Below are positions 1-8,228 of a stretch of 41,324 bases of DNA, one piece after another; position 1 is the first letter of the stretch; every line of letters starts with the position of its first letter. The stretch is from assembly GCA_017434775.1 (NCBI GenBank), contig JAFSGG010000097.1, positions 1-41,324 of the forward strand. The letters are read 5' to 3'. The notes beneath the pieces were generated by a model. The model was not told the origin of the DNA. It did no database searches and saw only the letters and a list, made by a program, of their open reading frames with translations. The DNA comes from Clostridia bacterium (GTDB lineage Bacteria; Bacillota; Clostridia; Christensenellales; Aristaeellaceae). The translations under genes and the position numbers were made by a program.

Positions 1-2
1 CG

Positions 3-791
3 CCGGATAACCGAAACGGCGTCATGCCGCCTTTTGTGGAATATGCCCTGTCTTCCGACTGGATGGATGCATCCCTGTGCCATCGCTGGCGGATCTGGGA
101 AGACGAAGGGAACATGGTGGGCTTTTGCTTTACGGAAAATCCACGGACAGACGTGTATTTTTGCCTGCGGCCGGGGTATGAATATCTGGCGGATGAAATG
201 ATGGCTTATGCTGATCAGCACCTGGGCGAGGGCGACGAAAAGCGGCGGCTGGTGATTTTTGAAGAGCAAAGCCCTTTTATTCAGGCAGCAGGAAAAGCGG
301 GTTATCACAAAGAATTTGGGTATATCGAATACGGCTATTATTTTGACCAGCCTTTTGAGCGGAAATTGCCGGAGGGTTACCGTTTTACAGCGCCCGGGGA
401 ACTGGACGTGGCGAAGGCGGACGAATGCTGCTGGAAGGGGTTTGACCATGAAGCGGAGGAAGGACCCTGGGATGGAGACATTGAAAGCGGACTGCATCTG
501 ATGGCAGCACCTCACGCCACGCCGGAATGTGCCATGGCGGTGGTGGATGCAAAGGGAAACTACGCCTGCTACGGCGGCATGTGGTGGACGGAAAAGAACA
601 AGCTGGCCTATTTGGAACCGCTTTGCACCGTGCCGGAACATCGGAAGAAAGGCTTGGCAGCGGCGCTGCTTTGCGAAATGGCCCGGCGGATGGGGGAAAA
701 GGGTGCAACGCTCATGACTGGTGGCGGTGATCTTTTTTATCAGAAAATCGGTTTCAAACCCATCTGCACCTGGACGTTCTGGAAAAAGTAA
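3..791 (+). CDS. GNAT family N-acetyltransferase (5' partial)
   Basis: Acyl-CoA-dependent N-acetyltransferase of unknown substrate. The C-terminal third shows the GNAT fold: a strand ending in LEPLCTVPEHR, then RKKGLAAALLCEMARRMG, which fits the acetyl-CoA pyrophosphate-binding motif A (R/Q-x-x-G-x-G/A), then a final YQKIGFKP segment typical of motif B. The first ATG in the window is at 24, but the frame is open back to the window edge and reads sensibly (PDNRNG before that Met) with no ribosome binding site before the ATG. I therefore infer that the true start lies upstream of the window. The gene converges on the MATE gene and shares a bidirectional terminator with it. Family assignment is good; substrate cannot be inferred. 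Confidence 0.8.
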   Translation, partial: PDNRNGVMPPFVEYALSSDWMDASLCHRWRIWEDEGNMVGFCFTENPRTDVYFCLRPGYEYLADEMMAYADQHLGEGDEKRRLVIFEEQSPFIQAAGKAGYHKEFGYIEYGYYFDQPFERKLPEGYRFTAPGELDVAKADECCWKGFDHEAEEGPWDGDIESGLHLMAAPHATPECAMAVVDAKGNYACYGGMWWTEKNKLAYLEPLCTVPEHRKKGLAAALLCEMARRMGEKGATLMTGGGDLFYQKIGFKPICTWTFWKK

Positions 792-793
792 AG

Positions 794-829
794 AAAATGC
801 CTGCGATTCGTTGGAACCGCAGGCATTTT
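794..829. terminator. Bidirectional intrinsic terminator
   Basis: A perfect 12-bp inverted repeat (AAAATGCCTGCG / CGCAGGCATTTT, 12-nt loop) lies between the convergent acetyltransferase and MATE genes. Flanking A and T runs on both sides let it act for both strands. Confidence 0.85.
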
Positions 830-830
830 G

Positions 831-2252
831 CTATACATCATCCCTTGTGATGTTTTTCAGCCAGGTCATTTTTTTGTAATGCCAGAAGTTCACCGGCATC
901 TTCACGAATTCATCCAGATACAGGATGAAATACACCCACATCACCGGTAGCTTCAGCCAGAAAGCGCATATCAGCCCTACGGGCACTGCATAGCCCCACA
1001 TGGCAATCAGATCGCAGAAGAAGCCGTATTTCACATCGCCGCCGGCGCGGAAAATGCCGCAGATGAGCATGGTGTTCAGGCTCATGCCCAGAATGTAATA
1101 AGCGTTGATGAAAAGCATGGTGGGCAGCATCTGGTTCAGGTTTTGCTGCACTTCGGGGCTGGAAACGTCCACATAATAATGCATATAATCCATCACCACC
1201 GGCCGCAAAAGCAGGATGGCGGCACCGCCAATGAGTGCGGTGATGACGGCCAGGATGATAAAGCGTTTGGCGTATACTTTGGCTTCTGCCAGCTTATTAT
1301 CCCCCATGGCCTGCCCCAAGATAATGGCAGCGGCAGAAGCGGTGCCAAAGCAGATGACCGTGCCGAACTGGCGCACCACATTGGCGATGGAATTGGCAGC
1401 GGTAATATCGGTGCTCAGGTGGCCCAGAATGGCAGAATACACGCTGATGGCCAGGCCCCAGATCACATCGTTTCCGGCAGCAGGAATGGCCATGCGCATA
1501 AATTCCCGGGTCATGGAACCGGCTTTCTGCAGAATGTATTTCACCCGCAGCCGGATGATCGTGCACACATGCCCGTCAATCAGGCAGATGATCACTTCAA
1601 TCGCACGGGAAATGGTGGTGGCCAGGGCCACGCCCAGAATGCCCAGTTCCGGGAAGGGGCCGAAGCCGAAGATAAAGCAGGCGTTCAGCACCACGTTCAA
1701 AACGACTGTCAGGGAATGGACGGCCATGCTCATCCGCACGCGGCCGGCGGAGCGCATAACGCTCAGGTACACCTGGGCAAAGGCGCTGAGCACATAGGAA
1801 GCGCACACCGCCAGCAGGTAGGTTTTGCCGGCTTCAATGACCGCAGGATCTTTGGAAAACAGGCTCATCAGCGGGCCGGGAAGAATGGCGGTGAGCAGGG
1901 TGAAAAAGATGCCCAGGATCAGCGCCAGCCGGCAGGCCAGGCCCAGCACTTTTTCCACGGTCTTTTTATCGCCCTTGCCAAAATACTGGGCAGCCATGAC
2001 GCCGGCGGCGGAAGACAGGCCAAACACCAGATTGCCAACGGTGAAGGTGACCTGATTGGCCAGGCTGGAAGCAGCCAGGGGAATTTCAGCATTTTCCACC
2101 AGCGTCAGCATCAGCACGTCGGCGCAGCCCACGGCAGCATCCATAAAATACTGGAACACGATGGGCAGGGTAACCAGCAATGTATTTTTATAGAAACTCT
2201 TTTTCTCTTCCCGGGAACCCAGCGGAGAGGGGGAAAGGGCCATGGTACTCAT
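831..2252 (-). CDS. MATE family multidrug/cation antiporter
   Basis: Twelve-helix MATE-type exporter of about 473 residues, the usual family length, probably expelling drugs or metabolites using a Na+ or H+ gradient. Repeated hydrophobic segments run through the protein, with MATE-typical stretches such as PIVFQYFMDAAVGCADVLM at the N terminus and GVMAAQYFGKGDKK after the second helix. The longest reading frame starts at 2282, but AAAGGAG at 2263-2269 lies 10 bp before the ATG at 2252, so I use that start. A 16-bp palindrome overlaps this ribosome binding site, suggesting control by a dimeric repressor. No regulator gene is adjacent. Substrate unknown. Confidence 0.88.
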   Translation of the reverse strand: MSTMALSPSPLGSREEKKSFYKNTLLVTLPIVFQYFMDAAVGCADVLMLTLVENAEIPLAASSLANQVTFTVGNLVFGLSSAAGVMAAQYFGKGDKKTVEKVLGLACRLALILGIFFTLLTAILPGPLMSLFSKDPAVIEAGKTYLLAVCASYVLSAFAQVYLSVMRSAGRVRMSMAVHSLTVVLNVVLNACFIFGFGPFPELGILGVALATTISRAIEVIICLIDGHVCTIIRLRVKYILQKAGSMTREFMRMAIPAAGNDVIWGLAISVYSAILGHLSTDITAANSIANVVRQFGTVICFGTASAAAIILGQAMGDNKLAEAKVYAKRFIILAVITALIGGAAILLLRPVVMDYMHYYVDVSSPEVQQNLNQMLPTMLFINAYYILGMSLNTMLICGIFRAGGDVKYGFFCDLIAMWGYAVPVGLICAFWLKLPVMWVYFILYLDEFVKMPVNFWHYKKMTWLKNITRDDV

Positions 2253-2266
2253 AAAAACATACTCCT

Positions 2267-2282
2267 TTGAATGTACATTCAA
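2267..2282. promoter_or_regulatory. Putative repressor operator upstream of the MATE gene
   Basis: TTGAATGTACATTCAA is a perfect 16-bp palindrome lying over the ribosome binding site and start region of the MATE mRNA, just downstream of a TATACT -10 element (minus strand, 2287-2292). The size and symmetry fit a TetR- or MarR-type operator. The regulator is not in the window, and no good -35 is seen. Confidence 0.55.
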
Positions 2283-2331
2283 GGGAAGTATATTCGCCGG
2301 AATGTTCTTTTTCCCTGCTGAAAAGCAAACA

Positions 2332-2359
2332 AAAAAGCAAGCGTTTTGGCTTGCTTTTT
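2332..2359. terminator. Intrinsic terminator downstream of the VanW pair
   Basis: AAAAAGCAAGC pairs with GCTTGCTTTTT around a 6-nt loop. It lies 17 bp past the stop of the downstream VanW gene and ends its minus-strand transcript. Confidence 0.8.
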
Positions 2360-2375
2360 GCTTATAAGTTGTGCA

Positions 2376-3395
2376 TTATTCTGCCCGGTAGATGGCGATG
2401 GTGAGCGCGCCGTCCTGGGCGGAAGCATCAATGCGGATGGGGAACAGATAATGATTGCGGAAACGGAAATTCAGTTTACTGTTTCCCACAGCGGCATCCA
2501 CCCCGATGGGCAGGTAGGAAGCGCCGTTATTGCCATGGGCCCTGCGCTGGATCACATACAGCCCGGGGAGCTGCAGCACCACATTGTACAGCGTGGAGGA
2601 CACCTGGCAGGTGCCGCCGCCGTAGCCCAGCTGGGATTTGCCATCCACCAATACCGGTGCCGGGTGATAGCCGTTGGAGGCCCGGTAGGGGCCGATATCC
2701 CGGTTGAAATCCAGATTGTTGCCGGATTGCAATGTAATGGCGCAAAGCTTTTCGCAGGCGGTATCGATGTTCTTCATCCGGCCGATATTGGTTTCGTCCT
2801 CCGTGGTTTTGTAGAAGGAGGTGTAGGCGGCAATGGGTGCATCGGTACCGGCGGTTTCCGGGTCAACATAAACGGGAACAGGAGCGGATAAAAGATTGGA
2901 ATCAATATAGCCGTACTGGCGGTGATAAATTAACTTGGCGTAGCCGTTTTCGTAACCGATGAGGGAAAGTTTGGCTCCTTTGTGCAGGGTGATGAGCACT
3001 TCGCCGTTTTCAATATCCGTCAGTACCGGTGCATCCTGAGCGATGACACAGGTGATATAGTGGTTGAATTCCACGCCGTAGGGCGGTGTGGTGGCAGGAT
3101 CAATGGTTTCGGTATTATCCAGGCACACCCTTTTCACATAGCCGGTTACGCCGTATCTGTCGCTGGTGACGTAGGCAAAGGTAGGATCCAGATGATGCAC
3201 CACCACATAGGACTTGGCCGGCAGAACGGTGAATTGCCGGACCCCTTCGGTTTTATCCACGCTTTCGTATACATTGGCGGCTACACGGCATCGGGCTTTG
3301 TAAAGCCGGGGCAGTTCATTTTCTTCCGCTAAGGAAACTGCCCCGTGCAGGGGCAGCAATGCAATCAGCAGAAGCAGAGATAAGATACGCTTCAA
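2376..3395 (-). CDS. Exported SH3-VanW family protein (second of a tandem pair)
   Basis: Secreted protein of 339 residues. A signal peptide (MKRILSLLLLIALLPLHG, cleavage near AVSLA-EE) is followed by two SH3b-like segments (about residues 30-110 and 110-180, the second ending in YGYIDSNLL). The C-terminal VanW domain (about 190-339) shows DFNRDIGPY, GGGTCQVSSTLYN and FPIRIDAS. VanW-domain proteins are common in clostridial envelopes; their biochemical role is not settled. The start codon is TTG (3393-3395), supported by AAAGGAG about 11 bp upstream. The gene follows a paralogue with only a few bases between them, its ribosome binding site lying at the paralogue's stop, so the two form one transcript. 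No lipobox or sorting motif is visible. Confidence 0.85.
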   Translation of the reverse strand: MKRILSLLLLIALLPLHGAVSLAEENELPRLYKARCRVAANVYESVDKTEGVRQFTVLPAKSYVVVHHLDPTFAYVTSDRYGVTGYVKRVCLDNTETIDPATTPPYGVEFNHYITCVIAQDAPVLTDIENGEVLITLHKGAKLSLIGYENGYAKLIYHRQYGYIDSNLLSAPVPVYVDPETAGTDAPIAAYTSFYKTTEDETNIGRMKNIDTACEKLCAITLQSGNNLDFNRDIGPYRASNGYHPAPVLVDGKSQLGYGGGTCQVSSTLYNVVLQLPGLYVIQRRAHGNNGASYLPIGVDAAVGNSKLNFRFRNHYLFPIRIDASAQDGALTIAIYRAE

Positions 3396-3400
3396 AATAA

Positions 3401-4414
3401 TTATTCTCCTTTATAGATGGCAACGAACAGGCACAGATCGTGGCAGGAAGCATCAATCCGGACGGGGAAATCGTAATCGTTGCGGAAAATCAGGTTCAGG
3501 TCATCCCGGCCGGAGGAAGCATCCATGCCGTGGGGCAGGTAAGCAATGCCGTTGGCCCCGTGGGGCTTGCGCATCTGGATGGTGATGCCGTCCAGCTGGA
3601 TCAGCGTATCCCACAGGCTGGAAGATACCTGGCAGGAACCGCCGCCATAGCCTTCAGAATCCGATTCGCCTTCATCGGCAGAAGACGGCTTTTTCAGCAC
3701 AAAGGCTTTCAGATAGCCGTTGGAAGCGTTGAAGGGGCCCACGGTTTTGTTGAAGTTCATGGATTCGCCGGGCTGCAGGGTTTTGCTGATGAAATTGCAG
3801 GCCACTTTCAGGTTATTGATGCGGTCCTTGTCGTCGGAATAGAAGGAATTGAACACGGCCAGCGCTTCGCCCTCCCCGGCTGTTCTGGCATCGGGTGCCA
3901 CGGGCAGAATAGCGGAAACGTCGTTTGAATTGATGTAGCCGTACTGACGTTTGTGCACCAGCTTGATCCAGCCGTCTTCACAGCCCAGCACAGCTACCCG
4001 GGCACCGGCAGTCAGCAGGGAAAGGGTTTCGCTGCTGGCATCTTTTTCGGCCTTTACTTCCACGTTGCGGTCAATTTCCACATAATAGGGGAAATGGATC
4101 ACGGGATAGGGCGGTGTGGTGGTGGGATCCACGGTTTCTGTCACGTCCACACGGTTGCGGAGGATATAGCCGGTCTTGCCGCTGGACAGAACCACTTCCA
4201 CATAGCCCGGATGCACTGCTGTAATATTGACGGGGCTGCCCGGATCCAGCGCTGTAATGGATTTGCTGTTCTTATCCATTTTGGAATAAACCCGGGTGTA
4301 GCTGGTGGGGTAACGATCGGTAATTTCGCCCCGATAAATGACTTTGCCGGCAGCCAGGACTTCCATGGGCAGCAACAGGCAAAGCAGCAAAATAACAGCA
4401 ATCAGCTTTTTCAT
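3401..4414 (-). CDS. Exported SH3-VanW family protein (first of a tandem pair)
   Basis: Paralogue of the next gene, 337 residues, with the same order: signal peptide (MKKLIAVILLLCLLLPMEVLAA), SH3b-like segments (about 25-100 and 105-175, ending KRQYGYINSN) and a VanW domain with MNFNKTVGPF, YGGGSCQVSSSLWD and FPVRIDASC. Shared landmarks such as TVDPTTTPPYPV and the YGYI(D/N)SN motif point to gene duplication. The frame is open to 4450, but GGAGGA just before the ATG at 4414 marks the start and gives a proper signal peptide. The VanW domain carries an acidic/serine insert (SSADEGESDSEG) before the GGGSCQ motif that the partner lacks. Confidence 0.87.
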   Translation of the reverse strand: MKKLIAVILLLCLLLPMEVLAAGKVIYRGEITDRYPTSYTRVYSKMDKNSKSITALDPGSPVNITAVHPGYVEVVLSSGKTGYILRNRVDVTETVDPTTTPPYPVIHFPYYVEIDRNVEVKAEKDASSETLSLLTAGARVAVLGCEDGWIKLVHKRQYGYINSNDVSAILPVAPDARTAGEGEALAVFNSFYSDDKDRINNLKVACNFISKTLQPGESMNFNKTVGPFNASNGYLKAFVLKKPSSADEGESDSEGYGGGSCQVSSSLWDTLIQLDGITIQMRKPHGANGIAYLPHGMDASSGRDDLNLIFRNDYDFPVRIDASCHDLCLFVAIYKGE

Positions 4415-4458
4415 GCAAATTCCTCCGAACACAGGTTTTCTTTCGCACATACATTGTC

Positions 4459-4486
4459 ATTATATCACATTTTATCCGCTTGGCAA
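4459..4486 (-). promoter_or_regulatory. Promoter of the VanW pair
   Basis: Read on the minus strand: TTGCCA (4481-4486), 16-bp spacer, TATAAT (4459-4464), with a TGA just upstream giving an extended -10. It lies about 45 bp before the ATG at 4414. Confidence 0.7.
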
Positions 4487-4530
4487 TCAAATGCAGCAAG
4501 AATTTACAAAATTATCATGAATGATACAGC

Positions 4531-4559
4531 AAAAAGCGCCGCAGAATTGCTGCGACGCT
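4531..4559 (-). terminator. Terminator of tldD-tldE
   Basis: On the minus strand a 10-bp stem AGCGTCGCAG / CTGCGGCGCT (one G-U pair) with a 5-nt loop is followed by a T run, 15 bp past the tldE stop. Confidence 0.8.
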
Positions 4560-4573
4560 GAAGGGGATTTGCG

Positions 4574-5917
4574 TTATTTACCGGCTACGGCAATTTCGCC
4601 GATATCCACGGAGGGACTGCCGGTGGAGGAGCCGGGGAAGAAAAGATCATTGCCCACGGCGCGGATGTTTTTGAGCAGCTGGAAGAAGTTCCCGGCTACG
4701 GTGATGCGCTCCACAGCCTTGTCCTTTTTCCCGTCCTTTACGGTGTAGCCCTGAGCGATGAGGGAAAAATCGCCGCTGATGGCATTGGCGCCGGCGTGGA
4801 GGCCGGAAACGTCGGTGATCACCAGGCCTTCATTCATATCTTCCATCAGCTGGGCCAGGCTCTTTTCGCCGGGCATGAAATAGAAATTGGTGGGGGATAC
4901 CTGCATGGAGCCTGCAAAGCCGGCCCGGGCAGCGTTGCCGGTGGATTTAACGCCGGCTTTATGGGCGGTTTTCAGGTTGTGCAGGAGGGTGGTGAATTTG
5001 CCGTTTTCAATCACAGCCTTGGGGAAACAGGCCACACCCTCGGCATCAAAGGGCTGGGAGCCCAGACCGTCTTTCATCAGCGGATCATCCATCAGGGTGA
5101 CCACTTCGGAGGCGATCATTTCGCCTTCCTTGCCGGAGAGCAGGCTCAGCCCTTTCTGGGCACTTTCGGCGGAAAAGACGCCGCTGAATACGCCCAGGAG
5201 ATCGGGCATGCAGCGGTTTTCAATGATGCAGCGGTACGTGCCGCTGGGCACGGGCTCTGCGGTGAGCATGAAGAGGGCTTCTTCCGTGGCGTCGTTGACC
5301 ACTTTTTCCGCATCCAGCTTGCCAAAATCCCGGCTGACGGTCATGCCCATACCGGTGGCTACCCGATCTCCTTCTTTGGCCACGGCGCCTGCGTAGGCGT
5401 AAGCCAGGTTGTCCCGGTCCTGTAAATCCAGGCCATGGGTGTTCACAATGCGATGGCTGGAAGATGCCGTTACCACGGCGTTATAGGCTAATTGCACAAT
5501 GCGGGGGTCTTTGGCCTTGGCCATGGGTTCCAGCGAAAGCAGCAAATCGATTTTCTGCTTTTCGTCCACGGTATCCAGTTCGGGGTTATACAGATCCAGT
5601 TCGGGGTAATGCTCGTCCCCTTTGTAAATCTGCTGGAAGGAATCGTCCTCCGACAGAAGGGCGCTTTCGATTACGCCGGAAACCAGCTGGGTGATGGCTT
5701 CTTCGTCCATGGCTTCGGTGGCGGCATAGCCCATTTTGCCGTTATAGATGCCGCGAAGGGACAGGCCCCGGGTGGAATTGACGGTGTAATTGGACAGGGC
5801 GCCCTGCTGGCTCATGGCCCGGAAACTATCGCCGGACACAAGGAACACTTCCGCTTCCGCCAGCCCGCGGGTTTTGGCAGCTTCCAGAAGTTTTTGAATG
5901 AACAGATCGGTATTCAT
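4574..5917 (-). CDS. tldE: TldE/PmbA-family metalloprotease subunit
   Basis: Partner subunit of the TldD/TldE heterodimeric zinc protease, which in E. coli degrades unfolded peptides, matures microcin B17 and acts on CcdA. The 447-residue length and motifs fit the PmbA/TldE family: SLRGIYNGKMGYAATE near residue 60, LDLYNPELDTVDEKQK, and a glycine-rich C terminus (GLHAGANAISGDFSLIAQGY) typical of PmbA. It lacks the HExxxH site, as expected, since the metal site is in TldD. Start at 5917 is set by AGGAGG 8 bp upstream; the frame is open 10 codons further. The ribosome binding site lies at the end of tldD, so the two are translationally close. Confidence 0.9.
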   Translation of the reverse strand: MNTDLFIQKLLEAAKTRGLAEAEVFLVSGDSFRAMSQQGALSNYTVNSTRGLSLRGIYNGKMGYAATEAMDEEAITQLVSGVIESALLSEDDSFQQIYKGDEHYPELDLYNPELDTVDEKQKIDLLLSLEPMAKAKDPRIVQLAYNAVVTASSSHRIVNTHGLDLQDRDNLAYAYAGAVAKEGDRVATGMGMTVSRDFGKLDAEKVVNDATEEALFMLTAEPVPSGTYRCIIENRCMPDLLGVFSGVFSAESAQKGLSLLSGKEGEMIASEVVTLMDDPLMKDGLGSQPFDAEGVACFPKAVIENGKFTTLLHNLKTAHKAGVKSTGNAARAGFAGSMQVSPTNFYFMPGEKSLAQLMEDMNEGLVITDVSGLHAGANAISGDFSLIAQGYTVKDGKKDKAVERITVAGNFFQLLKNIRAVGNDLFFPGSSTGSPSVDIGEIAVAGK

Positions 5918-5933
5918 ATCGTTTCCTCCTTCC

Positions 5934-7313
5934 TCAGCGGCCGCCAACGGTCATGGAACTGACGCGGATCATGGGCTGGCCCACATTGGTGGGCACGCTG
6001 CCGCTCATGGAGCCGCACATGCCCTGAGCCATCTGCATATCCCGGCCCACCCGGTCAATGAGGGGCAGAATTTCGCTGCCCCGGCCGATGAGGGATGCGC
6101 CGCGGACGGGATGGGCAATCTTGCCATCCTTGACCAGATAGCCTTCCAGTACGTTGAAGTTGAATTTGCCGGTGGAGGGTTCCACGCTGCCGCCACCCAT
6201 GGCCTTGGCATACAGGCCATCGCCCATGGAGGAAATGATTTCGTTTTCGTCATCCTCCCCGGCGGCGATGTAGGTATTGCGCATGCGGGATGTGGGGGCA
6301 TACATATAACCCTGGCGGCGGCCGCTGCCGGTGATGGGCATGCCCATCTTGCGGCTGTTCAGTTTATCAATCATGTAGTTTTTCAGCACGCCGTTTTCAA
6401 TGAGCACCAGGCGGGTGGTGGGGGTGCCTTCGTCGTCAATGTTCAAGCTGCCCCATTCGTTGGGCATGGTGCCGTCGTCAATGGCAGTCACCTTGGGGCT
6501 TGCTACCTTCTGGCCCAGTTTTCCGCAGAATTCACTGTTGCCGGGGGCTACGGATGTGGCTTCCAGGGAATGGCCGCAGGCTTCGTGGAAAATGACGCCG
6601 CCAAAGCCATTATCAATCACAACAGGCATCACACCGGCAGGACACAGGGGAGCGTGCAGCATGGTGATGGCCTGTTTGGCTGCCTTATGGGCGCAGGCTT
6701 CAGGATCGATCATATGATCGAAAATTTCAAAGCCCTGCATGGCGCCGGGGGAAGCGGAGCCGGTCTGGTTTTCCGTGCCGTTGGAGGCGATGGCATTGAC
6801 AAAGAACCGGGTGTATACCCGGGTATCGCCGGTAAAGAGCCCTTCGGTATTGGCAATCCAGATGCGCTGGATGCTGTCGTTATAGGAAATGGCGCCCTGG
6901 GAAAGCTCGTCATACTGCCGGAGGGCTGCCTGGGCGGCCCGCATTTTTTCTACCTTTTTGGCGGTTTTCACCTGATCGGGGCGTTGAGCAATTGCGTGGA
7001 TATTGGGCGTTTCCCGGAAGGTGAGGGGAAGCACATCGGCTCCCTTGCCGTCCCGGATAGCACCGGCAGCCCGGCGGGCACAGGCGATGAGGCCGGCTTC
7101 GGAGGTATCGTTGGTGTACACATAAATGCCCTGGGTGCCGGAAAAAACCCGGACACCGGCACCGTGGAGGCGCAGGCTGTTGACCGTTTCCACCTTGCCC
7201 GATAACATGGACAGGGAGTGGTTCATCCTGTCTTCCAGGAAGATTTCGGCAAAATCGCCGCCGGTCTTCACGGCTTCGGCCAGTACGGCCCTTGCGGTTT
7301 GCTGTGTGATCAT
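5934..7313 (-). CDS. tldD: TldD-family zinc metalloprotease
   Basis: Catalytic subunit of the TldD/TldE protease. The 459-residue protein has the zinc-binding HExxxH motif as HEACGH (H243, E244, H248), then SLEATSV, and the C-terminal family block MCGSMSGSVPTNVGQP. The start ATG at 7313 is preceded by AAAAGGAG. It is followed 16 bp later by tldE, with which it should be co-translated. It lies 64 bp downstream of the HAD-like gene on the same strand, with no clear terminator between, so it may be read from the HAD promoter. TldD/E proteases in Firmicutes are often linked to peptide maturation; no precursor peptide gene is visible here. Confidence 0.93.
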   Translation of the reverse strand: MITQQTARAVLAEAVKTGGDFAEIFLEDRMNHSLSMLSGKVETVNSLRLHGAGVRVFSGTQGIYVYTNDTSEAGLIACARRAAGAIRDGKGADVLPLTFRETPNIHAIAQRPDQVKTAKKVEKMRAAQAALRQYDELSQGAISYNDSIQRIWIANTEGLFTGDTRVYTRFFVNAIASNGTENQTGSASPGAMQGFEIFDHMIDPEACAHKAAKQAITMLHAPLCPAGVMPVVIDNGFGGVIFHEACGHSLEATSVAPGNSEFCGKLGQKVASPKVTAIDDGTMPNEWGSLNIDDEGTPTTRLVLIENGVLKNYMIDKLNSRKMGMPITGSGRRQGYMYAPTSRMRNTYIAAGEDDENEIISSMGDGLYAKAMGGGSVEPSTGKFNFNVLEGYLVKDGKIAHPVRGASLIGRGSEILPLIDRVGRDMQMAQGMCGSMSGSVPTNVGQPMIRVSSMTVGGR

Positions 7314-7377
7314 AATGTTCTCCTTTTATTTATTCGCAGGTGTATTTTTAGCTGCCGGCAGGGGGGACTATACCGGA

Positions 7378-8055
7378 TCAGCCAATTTGCAGTGCTTTTT
7401 CCTTGCGGTTAATTTCCTGCACCAGGGAAAGCAGATCAATGCTTTCCAGGTCTTCCGCCCGGTAATCGGTGAAAGGCTCGTAGGCTGCATCCGCAATGCC
7501 CACGGCCAGCATACCGGCCCGGTGGGCCCCTTCAATGCCGGAATTATCATCATCCACCACCAGGCAGCTTTCCGGGGCCAGGTGCATTTTTTCTGCGGCC
7601 AGCAGAAACACTTCCGGGTTGGGCGCCGGCTTTTCAATGAGATTGCCGTCCGCCACCGCATCAAACAGGTTCTGGATGCCCAGATGCTTGAGGATAAACC
7701 GGGTATGCTGGCTGGAAGAAGCAACTGCCGTGCGGAAGCCGGAGTGCCGCAGGGCCAGCACGCTTTCAATGGCGCCGGGCAGGGCGCAGGTGGTATCAAG
7801 CCTGCTGATGGCTTCCATGTACAGATCACCCTTGCGCATGGCCAGTACCATCTTTTCCGGTTCCGTATAGCGGCGGCGTGCCCGGGCAAGGAGGATATCC
7901 AGCGCTTCGCTGCGGCTGAGGCCGCGCATGCGTTCATATGTAAGTTCATCGAAAGGAATGCCGTTTTCATAGGCCATGGCCTGCCAGGCCTGATGATGGC
8001 AGGCATCGGTGGTGACCAGCACCCCTTCCAGATTAAAAATGACAGCCTGAATCAA
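7378..8055 (-). CDS. Beta-phosphoglucomutase-like HAD protein lacking its motif-I aspartates
   Basis: HAD-superfamily protein of 225 residues that follows beta-phosphoglucomutase throughout: a cap with RMRGLSRSEALDIL, motif II AVASSS, motif III lysine in EKPAPNPEVF, and motif IV VVDDDNSGIEGAHRAG. In motif I, where the family has F-D-x-D-G-V, this protein reads F-N-L-E-G-V (N8 and E10), so both the nucleophile and the acid/base aspartate are replaced. It may be a non-catalytic or altered-function member. Start: no ATG fits; TTG at 8055 has AAAGGAGGG 10 bp upstream and begins IQAVIF. A promoter lies at 8113-8141. It may lead the tldD-tldE transcript. Confidence 0.85.
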   Translation of the reverse strand: MIQAVIFNLEGVLVTTDACHHQAWQAMAYENGIPFDELTYERMRGLSRSEALDILLARARRRYTEPEKMVLAMRKGDLYMEAISRLDTTCALPGAIESVLALRHSGFRTAVASSSQHTRFILKHLGIQNLFDAVADGNLIEKPAPNPEVFLLAAEKMHLAPESCLVVDDDNSGIEGAHRAGMLAVGIADAAYEPFTDYRAEDLESIDLLSLVQEINRKEKALQIG

Positions 8056-8112
8056 TGAGGGTTTTCCCTCCTTTCGGTTATGAATGCAACGGTTCTCTTT
8101 ATGTATAAAAGC

Positions 8113-8141
8113 AGTATACCACACATTTCCTTTTTTGTACA
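8113..8141 (-). promoter_or_regulatory. Promoter of the HAD-like gene
   Basis: Minus strand: TGTACA (8136-8141), 17-bp spacer, TATACT (8113-8118) with TGG just before it (extended -10). It lies about 57 bp upstream of the TTG start. Confidence 0.6.
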
Positions 8142-8152
8142 GCCTTTGCTTT

Positions 8153-8180
8153 CCGGATGCATGAAGGGCCGTTCATCCGG
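8153..8180. repeat. Inverted repeat in the divergent HAD/DUF1614 intergenic region
   Basis: CCGGATG and CATCCGG form a perfect 7-bp inverted repeat with a 14-nt loop, about 50 bp before the DUF1614 gene. It could be a regulator site or leader hairpin; there is no T run to make it a terminator. Confidence 0.35.
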
Positions 8181-8228
8181 GCATGATGGTATAGGAATAT
8201 TTTGCAAAGGGCACAAGGAGGAGAAGAA

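Noticed and set aside
1143-2270. 375-codon plus-strand frame over the MATE gene
   Set aside because: Antisense shadow rich in His, Gly and Gln with no start signals.
5934-7313. TldD/TldE as part of a ribosomal-peptide maturation cluster
   Set aside because: No small precursor peptide gene, radical SAM, YcaO or transporter specific to such a cluster lies nearby; the MATE exporter is separated by the VanW pair and its own regulation.
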